Source: an uncultured Actinoplanes sp. (GTDB lineage Bacteria > Actinomycetota > Actinomycetes > Mycobacteriales > Micromonosporaceae). From it: DNA of 64,000 nucleotides. This document shows positions 17,304 through 25,977 of this stretch, in pieces (the stretch's first letter is position 1; every line of letters starts with the position of its first letter). Under the pieces are notes generated by a model that made no database searches, was not told the origin of the DNA, and saw only the letters and a list, made by a program, of their open reading frames with translations. A program made the translations under genes and the position numbers. The DNA lies in contig NZ_CAKUCL010000003.1 in the NCBI RefSeq assembly GCF_934643405.1, positions 9,557 to 73,556 on the forward strand, given 5' to 3'.

Positions 17304-18229
17304 CCCGGCACTTCCTGCGCGACGACGACCTGAGCCCCGCCGACCAGAGCGCCGTGCTCGACCTGGCGGCGCAGATGAAGGCGGACCGGTTCGCGTACCG
17401 GCCGCTCGCCGGGCCACAGTCGGTCGCCGTCTTCTTCGACAAGGTCAGCCTGCGCACCCGGCTGTCGTTCGAGGCCGGCATCGCCGAGCTGGGCGGCCAG
17501 CCGATGATCGTGGACACCCAGCTCACCCACTTCGGCCGGGGCGAGTCCCTCGCCGACGCCGGCCGGGTCGTCTCCCGCTACGCCGCCGCGATGGTCTTCC
17601 GCACCACCGGCGACGACCGGCTCGCCGAGCTCGCCTCCCAGGTGGACGTCCCGGTGATCAACGCGCTCACCGACGGGTTCCACCCCTGCCAGCTGCTGGC
17701 CGACCTGCTGACCATCCGGGAACGGCTCGGCACGACGAACGGCAAGAAGCTCGCGTACGTGGGGGACGCCGCCAACAACATGGCCCACTCCTGCCTGCTG
17801 GCCGGGGCGACCGCGGGCATGCACGTGCGGGTTGCCGGGCCGTCCGGGTTCGACCCGGCCGCCGCGGTGGTCTCCCGGGCGGCCGAGATCGCCGCGTGGA
17901 CGGGCGGCTCGGTCGAGGTGCTGCGCGACCCGTTCGAGGCGGCCGACGGCGTGGACGTGATCGCCACCGACACGTGGACCTCGATGGGTCAGGAGAACGA
18001 CGGGCGTGACCGGCTCACCCCGTTCCGGCCGTACCAGGTGAACGAGAAGCTGCTGGGCGCCGCCGCGCCGGACGCGATCGTGCTGCACTGCCTGCCCGCC
18101 CACCGCGGCGAGGAGATCACCGACGAGGTCATGGACGGTCCGCACAGCGCGGTCTTCGACCAGGCCGAGAACCGCCTGCACGCCCAGAAGGCGCTGCTCG
18201 CCTGGCTGCTGTCGGTGAACTCTCAATGA
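17300..18229 (+). CDS. argF: Ornithine carbamoyltransferase
   Basis: Makes citrulline from ornithine and carbamoyl phosphate. The 309-residue protein has the carbamoyl-phosphate loop FFDKVSLRTR (S50-R54), HPCQ at 128-131, and VLHCLPAHRG near 263. The usual S-T-R-T-R motif reads S-L-R-T-R, a change otherwise familiar from N-acetylornithine carbamoyltransferases. The operon already has ArgJ, which supplies free ornithine, so ornithine is still the expected substrate. GTG start overlaps argD by 4 bases; the stop overlaps argR by 4. Confidence 0.94.
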   Translation: MTRHFLRDDDLSPADQSAVLDLAAQMKADRFAYRPLAGPQSVAVFFDKVSLRTRLSFEAGIAELGGQPMIVDTQLTHFGRGESLADAGRVVSRYAAAMVFRTTGDDRLAELASQVDVPVINALTDGFHPCQLLADLLTIRERLGTTNGKKLAYVGDAANNMAHSCLLAGATAGMHVRVAGPSGFDPAAAVVSRAAEIAAWTGGSVEVLRDPFEAADGVDVIATDTWTSMGQENDGRDRLTPFRPYQVNEKLLGAAAPDAIVLHCLPAHRGEEITDEVMDGPHSAVFDQAENRLHAQKALLAWLLSVNSQ

Positions 18230-18722
18230 CCGGGCCGGTGACCAGGGCCGGGCGGCATGCCCGCATCGTCGAGCTGATCCGGGACCGGGCGGTCCGGTCC
18301 CAGACCGAGCTGGCCGAACTGCTGGCGGCCGACGGCGTCCAGGTCACCCAGGCCACCCTCTCGCGTGACCTGGAAGAACTCGGCGCCGTCAAGGTCAGCG
18401 GCGCCTACCTCATCCCGGAGGACGGCCACCGGCCGCTGCGCGACACGGAGAACGCGCCGGCCCGGCTGCTGCGCCTGCTGCGCGAACTGCTCACCGGGGT
18501 GGACGCCAGCGGCAACATCGCCGTGCTGCGCACCCCGCCCGGAGCGGCGCAGTTCCTGGCCAGCGCGCTGGACCGCTCCGGACTCGTCGACGTCGTCGGC
18601 ACCATCGCCGGCGACGACACCATCCTCGTCGTGGCCCGCGACGTCACCGGCGGCAAGGCCTTGGCCGAGAAACTCGCCGACTGGGCCGGACACAGCACCG
18701 ACAACCTTGAAGGGAGCACCCC

Positions 18723-18726
<4 letters not shown>
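18226..18726 (+). CDS. argR: Arginine repressor
   Basis: A 166-residue ArgR/AhrC-type regulator. The N-terminal winged helix (about 1-75, with QTELAELLAADGVQVTQATL and SRDLEELGAVKV) binds ARG boxes. The C-terminal half, with AAQFLASALDRSG and TIAGDDTILVVARD, binds arginine and forms the hexamer. Its place between argF and argG is typical of actinobacteria and implies autoregulation through the operator at 13086-13101. The ATG overlaps the argF stop; the TGA overlaps the argG GTG. Confidence 0.96.
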
Positions 18727-19925
<1,199 letters not shown>

Positions 19926-21353
19926 GTGACCGTGACCGAGAAGACTTCCCTGTGGGGCGGCCGGTTCGCCGGCGGCCCCGCCGACGCGCTGGCCCGGCTG
20001 TCCGTCAGCGTCCAGTTCGACTGGCGGCTCGCGCCGTACGACATCGCCGGCTCCCGGGCGCACGCCCGGGTGCTGGCCGCGGCCGGTCTGCTCGACCCGG
20101 ACGAGCTGGGCAAGATGCTGGCCGCGCTGGACGACCTCGAGGCGGCCTGCGCGTCCGGCGAGTTCCGGCCCACCATCGACGACGAGGACGTGCACACCGC
20201 CCTCGAGCGCGGGCTGCTGGAACGGCTCGGCACGCTCGGCGGCAAGCTGCGCGCCGGGCGGTCACGCAACGACCAGGTCGCCACCGACCTGCGGCTCTAC
20301 CTGCGTGACCACGCGCGCGGGCTGGCCGTGGCGATGGTCGAGCTGGCCGACGCGCTGACCGAGCAGGCGGCCCGCAACGTGGACACGCCGGCCGCCGGCA
20401 TGACCCACCTGCAGCACGCGCAGCCGGTCACTTTCGGACACTGGCTGCTGGCCCACGTGCAGCCGCTGCTGCGTGACCTCGACCGGCTGAGCGACTGGGA
20501 CGACCGTACGGCGGTGTCGCCCCTGGGGTCCGGCGCCCTGGCCGGCTCGTCGTTGCCGCTGGACCCGGCCGCGGTCGCCAAGGAACTGGGCTTCAAGGCG
20601 CCCGCGCCGAACTCGATGGACGCGGTCGCCGACCGGGACTTCGTCGCCGAGTTCCTCTTCATCACCGCCATGATCGGCGTGCACCTGTCCCGCCTCGGCG
20701 AGGAGGTGGTGCTGTGGACGTCCACCGAGTTCGGCTGGGTCGAGCTGGACGACGCCTTCGCCACCGGCTCGTCGATCATGCCGCAGAAGAAGAACGCGGA
20801 CATCGCCGAGCTGGCCCGCGGCAAGAGCGGCCGGCTCATCGGCGGCCTGGTCACGGTCCTGACCATGCTCAAGGGACTGCCCCTGACGTACGACCGGGAC
20901 ATGCAGGAGGACAAGGAGCCGGCCTTCGACGCGATCGAGACGCTGGAGCTCCTGCTGCCGGCCCTGGCCGGCATGATCTCCACGATGACCGTACGGGTGG
21001 ACCGGCTGGCCGCCGCGGCTCCGGTGGGCTTCTCGCTGGCCACCGAGGTCGCCGACTGGCTGGTGCGCAAGGGTGTCCCGTTCCGCGAGGCGCACGAGAT
21101 CACCGGCAGGCTGGTGGCGCTCTGCTCGGTGCGCGAGTGCGAGCTGGAGGACCTCACCGACGACGACCTGAAGACGGTCAGCGAGCACCTCGACCCGTCG
21201 GTGCGCCAGGTCATGTCGGTGGAGTCCGCGCTGGCGGCCCGCCTGACGCCCGGCTCGACCGGCCCCGGCCCGGTGGCCGACCAGCTGGCGCAGGTCCAGC
21301 ACAAGCTGGACACGTGGCGGCAGTGGGCGGTCGAGAAGGTCGTGCCGCGCTAG
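19926..21353 (+). CDS. argH: Argininosuccinate lyase
   Basis: Final step: splits argininosuccinate to arginine and fumarate. The 475-residue fumarase/aspartase-superfamily enzyme has SRNDQVATDLRLYLRD near 116-131, TAVSPLGSGALAGSSLPLD near 195-212 and the signature GSSIMPQKKN at about 281-290. GTG 19926 directly follows the argG stop; a second GTG two codons in is an alternative. The TAG stop lies inside a CTAG that forms the edge of an IS481-type remnant, so the gene end was just spared by the insertion. Confidence 0.96.
   Translation: MTVTEKTSLWGGRFAGGPADALARLSVSVQFDWRLAPYDIAGSRAHARVLAAAGLLDPDELGKMLAALDDLEAACASGEFRPTIDDEDVHTALERGLLERLGTLGGKLRAGRSRNDQVATDLRLYLRDHARGLAVAMVELADALTEQAARNVDTPAAGMTHLQHAQPVTFGHWLLAHVQPLLRDLDRLSDWDDRTAVSPLGSGALAGSSLPLDPAAVAKELGFKAPAPNSMDAVADRDFVAEFLFITAMIGVHLSRLGEEVVLWTSTEFGWVELDDAFATGSSIMPQKKNADIAELARGKSGRLIGGLVTVLTMLKGLPLTYDRDMQEDKEPAFDAIETLELLLPALAGMISTMTVRVDRLAAAAPVGFSLATEVADWLVRKGVPFREAHEITGRLVALCSVRECELEDLTDDDLKTVSEHLDPSVRQVMSVESALAARLTPGSTGPGPVADQLAQVQHKLDTWRQWAVEKVVPR
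21344..21353. repeat. Probable target-site duplication of the IS481 remnant (left copy)
   Basis: GCCGCGCTAG (21344-21353) next to one inverted repeat and GCACGGCTAG (21715-21724) next to the other match at 8 of 10 positions and share CTAG. IS481-family elements often insert at CTAG-containing sites and duplicate a few bases, so these look like an aged duplication. Each copy supplies the TAG stop of the flanking convergent gene. Confidence 0.45.
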
Positions 21354-21354
21354 G

Positions 21355-21714
21355 TGTCCAGGGACGGTGGTCGACCTGGTGAGGGGTGGCAGGCCGCCGG
21401 TTGCTGAGTGGGGCCGGTGGTGAGTGTGGTGATGCGGGAAGGCCGGTGAGGCCTTCCCGCTTGCCGTTGGTCCGGGGCCGGTAGGGCCGGGTCTTGTTCA
21501 TGGTGATGCCCAGTGCGGCGCAGGTATCAGGGGAACGACTTGCAGGCCGAGCCGGCTCCGCGAGCCGCCCGCCGATCGGCACCGGCCGCAGGCGCTGTTT
21601 GCAGCGCAGGTGCACGGTTTGCGGACCGCCGGCTGCGGCGTCCGGGCCGGACTGGGGTGCGGGCGCGACGAGCGGTCCTTCATGCCCGCAACCTCGACCA
21701 AACCTCCCTGGACA
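21355..21714. mobile_element. Internally deleted IS481-family element remnant (about 360 bp)
   Basis: The ends are inverted repeats: TGTCCAGGGACGGTGGTCG at 21355-21373 and, read on the other strand from 21714, TGTCCAGGGAGGTTTGGTCG. The first ten bases are identical and the GGTCG block is also shared. Between them lie fragments of one leftward transposase in three frames (see the pseudogene entry). The catalytic core is missing, so it cannot move by itself, though both ends remain and could act as a MITE-like substrate. It separates argH from the convergent winged-helix gene. Confidence 0.8.
21357..21701 (-). pseudogene. Transposase fragment, IS481 family
   Basis: Reading leftward, three typical IS481 transposase pieces follow in order. 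First comes MKDRSSRPHPSPARTPQ (about 21684 down to 21634), matching the usual DRSSRPH segment. After a frameshift come HLRCKQRLRPVPIGGRLAEP and LGITMNKTRPYRPRTNGK in one frame. After another shift comes HHRPHSATGGLPPLTR-STTVPGH near the end. In intact relatives the GGRL and TRPYRPRTNGK segments are well over 100 residues apart; here they are about 20 apart, so the catalytic domain has been deleted. The N-terminal helix-turn-helix is also absent. Confidence 0.8.
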
Positions 21715-21720
21715 GCACGG

Positions 21721-22785
21721 CTAGCCCGAGAGCACGTCGATCCGAGGGGCGGCTTGCGGGGCCAGGAAGGCCAGCAGGGCCGCCCCTTCGGTTTCGATGT
21801 CCGTCTTTTCTTGACTTGTCAGGCGGCGGAACGGTCGGACGGTCAGGTGGCCGCGGTGTTCTCGCCAGGTGGCCGTGACGAAACCGTCCACCAGGACCGA
21901 GCGCGGTTGTTCCATGCTGCCGCCGCCGAAGCCCTGGGTCGCGTAGTCGGCGCCGCCCAGCACCCGGCGGCGGTCGGCATGGGAGAGCAGCAGGTTGTCG
22001 AAGTCGTAGAGGAAGCGGACCGGGGCCGGGGTCTCCGGGTCGGGGCGCGGCGCGTCGGGCAGATCGTAGAGGCGGCGGCCGGCCTCGTCGTGGAACCGCC
22101 GTAGCGGCAGCCGGTCGAACACCTCCGACAAGCGGGTCAGGCCGGACCATTGCCGGCAATCCAGGACGGTGGCCGGCCCGAACGCCCCGAGGTAGCGCAG
22201 GACGAGGTCGTCCACGGGCGCGTTGGCGAGTTCGCCGGGCAGGACGTGGTGGGCCGCCTTGCCACTGCGGTTCCACAACCCGCGCGGCGGCGACTGGACC
22301 AGCGGCAACCAGGCGCGGGCGGCCTGGCCGAGGGCGGCCGGATCGCGGCCCGGCCAGCGTCTTGCCAGCTGACGGCCCAGTTCGGTGAAGGTCAGCGGGT
22401 GATCGGCCAACGCCGTACGGGAGAGGGTCGTCAGCTCCTCCCGATCGATGTCGCGGATGACCCGGCCGAAGGCGCCCATGGTGCTGCGGACGATGACCGG
22501 CTCGACGAGGGGACGCAGCCAGCGGGCGTCGTCCGCGGTGACCAGGTGGATCGTCGAGCGCATCAGGGCCATCCGGACGATCTCCCCGTCGGCGAGCAGT
22601 CGCGAGGTGTCGCCGGGGGAGTAGTCGTGGAGCCGGCTCCAGAGCCCGACGTACCAGCTCTGCGTCGTCTGCGCCTGAAGCCCGCCGACCTGCCGGAGGG
22701 CCGCGCACACGTCCAGGCCGGACCGTCGCAGCAGCAGCTGGCGGGCGAGGGTGGCCCGGTTGAGTTCCCGAAGTCCCAGCGTCAC
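21721..22785 (-). CDS. Winged-helix DNA-binding domain protein (HTH_42/DUF1006-like)
   Basis: A 354-residue protein of the crosslink-repair-glycosylase-like HTH_42 family, typical of actinobacteria. Features include LNRATLARQLLLRR at the start, VGGLQAQTTQSWYVGLWSRL at about 33-52, and IVRMALMRSTIHLVTADDARWL near 69-90, followed by a C-terminal part with PVRFLYDFDNLLLSHADR. GTG at 22785 is preceded by AGAGG; the frame stays open 10 codons further to a TTG. Some family members repair DNA interstrand crosslinks; this one is not proven to. Its stop (TAG) lies in the CTAG flanking the IS481 remnant. Confidence 0.82.
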   Translation of the reverse strand: MTLGLRELNRATLARQLLLRRSGLDVCAALRQVGGLQAQTTQSWYVGLWSRLHDYSPGDTSRLLADGEIVRMALMRSTIHLVTADDARWLRPLVEPVIVRSTMGAFGRVIRDIDREELTTLSRTALADHPLTFTELGRQLARRWPGRDPAALGQAARAWLPLVQSPPRGLWNRSGKAAHHVLPGELANAPVDDLVLRYLGAFGPATVLDCRQWSGLTRLSEVFDRLPLRRFHDEAGRRLYDLPDAPRPDPETPAPVRFLYDFDNLLLSHADRRRVLGGADYATQGFGGGSMEQPRSVLVDGFVTATWREHRGHLTVRPFRRLTSQEKTDIETEGAALLAFLAPQAAPRIDVLSG

Positions 22786-23179
22786 GCCTCTGACGCTACG
22801 GCGGGTAGAGGCCAATTCCTGACCGCAACGTCGCCCGGCTTCGGCGATGCGGCACGTGTCGCCGTTTAGGGCGGGCGGTATGTCGGGAGTGGGGCCGTTC
22901 CGGCGGTGTGCCCTCGTGTGGCCGGGCGGTGCTGTGGGGACAATTCGGTGGGTGCAAACGCCGCGGCGAGAACGGAACTGTCTGGTGTGGGCACTCGTCG
23001 GCTAACGGTGTGGATGGGCGAAATTTCCGTACAAGCTCAGTGAAGGAGTGAAATTCAAGATTTCCGATTTGTGTCAGGTTGGTGATCGGAGGACTTCTGA
23101 TAGTCCATTCAGGAGAACCGGTGGTGTTGACTCGGTCGATCGGCCAGTCGCGTATGCGGACAGTGCATCGGAGGTTACG
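22786..23179. other. Intergenic, relatively AT-rich, no gene supported
   Basis: The part around 23020-23110 is clearly less GC-rich than the neighbourhood and probably holds promoters. CTCA at 23036-23039 followed 9 bases later by TGAAATT resembles, imperfectly, the operator-like sequences at the edges of the glycan locus. No protein-coding frame here shows homology or a good start. Confidence 0.4.
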
Positions 23180-23302
23180 GTGAGGAGGCATTTCTGCGAA
23201 CGCATGCTGTGGCACAAATGCTCGCTGACCGGCACCAACGGAGATCGGGCTGATGTCGTGCGTGCCCACGACCCATCCGCAGCGCCACCGGTCGCGAATT
23301 GA
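23180..23302 (+). CDS. Possible small ORF of 40 residues
   Basis: GTG at 23180 follows GGAGG by 5 bases and opens a 40-residue frame beginning MRRHFCERMLWHKCSLTG, with two cysteines at positions 6 and 14 and a basic N-terminal part. The stop lies inside the loop edge of a strong hairpin (23283-23311). No family is recognised. It could be a small peptide, a regulatory leader for the response regulator 91 bases downstream, or chance. Confidence 0.3.
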   Translation: MRRHFCERMLWHKCSLTGTNGDRADVVRAHDPSAAPPVAN

Positions 23303-23311
23303 CCGGTGGCG
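23283..23311 (+). terminator. Strong hairpin, possible terminator or attenuator
   Basis: CGCCACCGGTC (23283-23293) and GACCGGTGGCG (23301-23311) form a perfect 11-base-pair stem with a 7-base loop. No T-run follows, as is common in actinobacteria. It ends the small frame above and lies 82 bases before the response regulator gene. Confidence 0.5.
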
Positions 23312-23393
23312 ATACACAGTGAGGTGCTTCCCAGGGTGCCCTCCGGGACGGTGAGCCCGGGCAGGGTAAGGCGTCCAGCGGCGAGGTGATCGC

Positions 23394-23999
23394 ATGATCC
23401 GGGTTCTGACGATTCGCGACGAGGGATACTTCGGTGTCCCGGTGCGCGCGCTGCTGGAAGCGCACCCCGACATGAACTACGTCGCCACGCTGACCTTCGA
23501 CGAAGACCTCGTGCAGTCGGCCGCGGTGCTCTGGCCGGACGTCATCGTCATCGACACCGAGTACATGGTGAGCCAGGTGCTGCCGTTCACCGACGAGCTG
23601 CACGCCGCCATCCCGTCCTGCGCCATGCTGATGCTCTGCGACCCGGCCAAGCGTGGCATGCTGCCGCCGCGCCACCGCCGCCGCTCGCTCAACTTCCTGC
23701 TGAAGGACGCGTCCGGGGCGCTGCTGGCCGATTCGGTACGCCGTCTGGCCGCGGGCGAGCAGGTCGTCTCGCCGCGCCTGCAGGCCGCCTCGCTGAACAC
23801 CGACCGCGGCCTGACCACGCGCGAGCTCGAGGTGCTCGGCCTGGCCGCGCAGGGCGACTCGGTCAAGGAGATAGCCGGACGTCTCTACCTGTCCGGCGGG
23901 ACGGTGCGCAACTACCTCTCGGCCATCATCGCGAAGACCGGCGCGCGCAACCGGCTGGACGCCATCCGCATCGCCCGCAGGGACGGCTGGCTGCGGTAG
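23394..23999 (+). CDS. NarL/LuxR-family response regulator
   Basis: A 201-residue two-domain regulator. The receiver part has the acidic pair D9/E10, a candidate phosphoacceptor in VIVIDTEYM (D54) and the conserved lysine in NFLLKDASG. The C-terminal LuxR helix-turn-helix (about 138-195) contains LTTRELEVLGLAAQGDSVKE and IAGRLYLSGGTVRNYLSAI. No kinase gene is adjacent, so it is an orphan here. It lies just upstream of the glycan locus and is a candidate regulator of the dyads at its borders (inference). GAGG precedes the ATG. Confidence 0.9.
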   Translation: MIRVLTIRDEGYFGVPVRALLEAHPDMNYVATLTFDEDLVQSAAVLWPDVIVIDTEYMVSQVLPFTDELHAAIPSCAMLMLCDPAKRGMLPPRHRRRSLNFLLKDASGALLADSVRRLAAGEQVVSPRLQAASLNTDRGLTTRELEVLGLAAQGDSVKEIAGRLYLSGGTVRNYLSAIIAKTGARNRLDAIRIARRDGWLR

Positions 24000-24029
24000 G
24001 CACGACAACGCGACGTACCGTGGGCAGGG

Positions 24030-24611
24030 ATGGTCACCGTTCCGGCCCTGCCGATCCTGATCCCGCTGGGGCTCGTCCTCATGGTCGTGTCCTGGGTGGC
24101 GATCGGCCGCCGGGGCGCCCTGACCCCGTGGCGGCTCGGTGCGGCCTGGGTGGCCGGCTGGTACGCCGTGGCCGTCGTCGGCGCCACCTTCCTGCCCCTG
24201 GAGCTGTCCTGGGGGCCTGCCGAGGCCGAGCTGGTCTACCCGCACCTCGGCGGTCCGCAGACGCACCGGATCATCCTGGTCCCGCTGTTCACCATGCGCC
24301 CGACCGATTTCGTGCTGAACATCGTCATGCTGCTGCCGCTGGCGCTGCTGCTGCGGCTGGTCTTCGGCATCGAGGACCGGCACCGCGTCGTGCGTGCCGG
24401 CATCCTGACCAGCCTGGCCATCGAGACGATCCAGGCTGTCCTGGTGCTCACCGTGCACGGCAACCGCTGGGCGGACATCAACGACCTGACGTCCAACACC
24501 TTGGGTACGGTCGCCGGCTTCCTGGTACTGCGACGCCTGCTGCGGGTTCCGGCGGTCCAGCGCCTGATCGACCGCGCTACGGTTCCCGCCGGGCCGCCGG
24601 TGCTGGTCTGA
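24030..24611 (+). CDS. VanZ-like membrane protein
   Basis: A 193-residue integral membrane protein with four or five hydrophobic segments and the VanZ core FVLNIVMLLPLALLLRLVFG (about 92-111), followed by SLAIETIQAVLVLTVHGNRW and ADINDLTSNTLGTVAGFLVL. VanZ relatives modestly raise teicoplanin tolerance or affect envelope metabolism. TACCGT at 24016-24021, 8 bases before the ATG, suggests a leaderless start. The last 35 bases overlap the convergent glycosyltransferase gene. Confidence 0.85.
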   Translation: MVTVPALPILIPLGLVLMVVSWVAIGRRGALTPWRLGAAWVAGWYAVAVVGATFLPLELSWGPAEAELVYPHLGGPQTHRIILVPLFTMRPTDFVLNIVMLLPLALLLRLVFGIEDRHRVVRAGILTSLAIETIQAVLVLTVHGNRWADINDLTSNTLGTVAGFLVLRRLLRVPAVQRLIDRATVPAGPPVLV

Positions 24612-25668
24612 ACCGGTCATAGATCCGCGCGACCGAGGCGGCCATCTCGTCCGCGTGGAAGGCCCGCCCGGCCGACCGGGCCGGCAACCGCTCCCAGTGC
24701 CGCTCGTCCAGCAGCAGCACCTCGGTGCGCAACGCCCGCGGCAGCGATTGGGGATCGTGCGACAACCGCCGGCAGTTCTCGACGAGGACGCCCTCGGCGA
24801 GCGGCGTGCACGCCCCGTAGAGAACCGGCAGCCCGGCCGCGATCGCCTCGAGCACCACCAGTCCGAACGTCTCGGTGGCCGGGGAGACGAAGACGTCCAT
24901 GGCGCACAGCATCTCCCGCGCGTGCCCGACCGGCCCGGCGAACAGGACGCGGTCGGCCACGCCCTGGATGACCGCGAGCCTTTCCAGCGCGACCCGCGCC
25001 GGCCCCTCGCCGACGAGCAGCAGTGTCGCTCCGGGCACCTCCCCGACCGCCCGGATGAGCCGGTCGAACTGCTTGCGCGGTTCGAGCCGGCCGACCCCGC
25101 CGATGACCGGGGTGTCCGCGGCGATCCGCAGCCGCTCCCGGGCCGCCGCGCGCAGCCGCGGGTCGTAGCGGAACTCGCCCACGTCCACGGCCCGCGGGAT
25201 CACCGCGATGCGCTCGGCCGGCACGCCCCAGCGCCGTAACGGTTCGGCGAGCGCCGCCGACGCCGTGATGGTGATCCGCCCGTACCGTTCCCCCGCCAGA
25301 TAGAGCGCCCGGCCGGGCGGCACCCGCCCGGCGGGCAGCCGGTGCTCGGTGGCGACCGCGTGGGGTGCGCCGCCCGCCCACGCGGCGACGCGCCCCGGCA
25401 CCGAAGCCCGGAACAGGTGGGTGTGCACCAGGTCGTACCGGCCGCGGCGGATCAGCCGGCGCAGCTTGCGCACCACGGTCAGCTCGCGGTCCTCGCGCGT
25501 GTCCAGTTCGTGCACGGCGACGCCGTCCGCGCGCAGGGCGGCGGCGACCGGCCCGCCGTCGGACAGCGTGACGACCTCGCTGGTGTGCGGCAACCGCCGC
25601 ACCAGCAGCCGCAGCTGATGGCCGCCGCCGTCGCCGGCCGCGGAGCCGATCACGTGCAGCACTCTCAT
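24577..25668 (-). CDS. Glycosyltransferase family 4
   Basis: A 363-residue GT-B fold, retaining glycosyltransferase. The start MRVLHVIGSAAGDGGGHQL is the typical nucleotide-sugar-binding N-terminus. The C-terminal half has VIGGVGRLEPRKQFDRLIRA and the donor-binding E-x7-E region in SPATETFGLVVLEAIAAGLP. It probably adds a sugar in the adjacent surface-glycan pathway; donor and acceptor are unknown. The ATG at 25668 was chosen because the in-frame extension upstream crosses the operator-like dyads at 25760-25796. It diverges from the main glycan operon. Confidence 0.9.
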   Translation of the reverse strand: MRVLHVIGSAAGDGGGHQLRLLVRRLPHTSEVVTLSDGGPVAAALRADGVAVHELDTREDRELTVVRKLRRLIRRGRYDLVHTHLFRASVPGRVAAWAGGAPHAVATEHRLPAGRVPPGRALYLAGERYGRITITASAALAEPLRRWGVPAERIAVIPRAVDVGEFRYDPRLRAAARERLRIAADTPVIGGVGRLEPRKQFDRLIRAVGEVPGATLLLVGEGPARVALERLAVIQGVADRVLFAGPVGHAREMLCAMDVFVSPATETFGLVVLEAIAAGLPVLYGACTPLAEGVLVENCRRLSHDPQSLPRALRTEVLLLDERHWERLPARSAGRAFHADEMAASVARIYDRFRPAPAARREP

Positions 25669-25759
25669 GATCCGCCCCCGACCGGGCCGTGAAAGCAAAT
25701 ACCCGACACCCCGTGAATGGACGTTGACAGAATTATGTGGACGGTGAAAGTTGTAAATG

Positions 25760-25798
25760 TCATAGATGACGTGAAACTTCCTCACATCACTCGTGACA
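25760..25798. promoter_or_regulatory. Two operator-like dyads between divergent glycan genes
   Basis: TCAT-N7-GTGA at 25760-25774 and TCAC-N7-GTGA at 25782-25796 share the pattern TCAY-N7-RTGA and are centred 22 bases apart, about two helical turns. The second continues as TGACATTT. They lie in AT-rich DNA upstream of both the leftward glycosyltransferase (start 25668) and the rightward operon (start 25978). Confidence 0.55.
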
Positions 25799-25867
25799 TT
25801 TCCTATTGGATCAAGCGGTGGCCCTCACCAGGCGTAAGTCCGCCCCGAAGCGGAACATGAATTATCC

Positions 25868-25895
25868 TCACATCGCTTATGACAATTGCTACTGT
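25868..25895 (+). promoter_or_regulatory. Operator/promoter element repeated at the far end of the glycan locus
   Basis: TCAC-N7-ATGA at 25868-25882 is fused to TGACAATTGCTACTG (25880-25894). The same 15 bases recur in inverted orientation at 42447-42461, and CTCA lies at the same distance upstream in both. The element faces the operon starting at 25978. Confidence 0.65.
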
Positions 25896-25977
25896 ATTCG
25901 GCTCGTCCGCGGCTGACACGCTCATTCCCTGGTGCTGACGGCAATTCCACAAGGTCGGCGCAAGGGGGGGGAATTCC

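Noticed and set aside
23048..23302. Longer version (84 codons) of the small frame upstream of the NarL-type gene
   Set aside because: Its GTG at 23048 has the AGGAG sequence directly abutting it with no spacing; the internal GTG at 23180 is better placed.
25669..25785. In-frame N-terminal extension of the glycosyltransferase (MRKFHVIYDIYNFHRPHNSV)
   Set aside because: It would place the operator-like dyads inside or next to the coding region, and homologues begin at MRVLHVIG.
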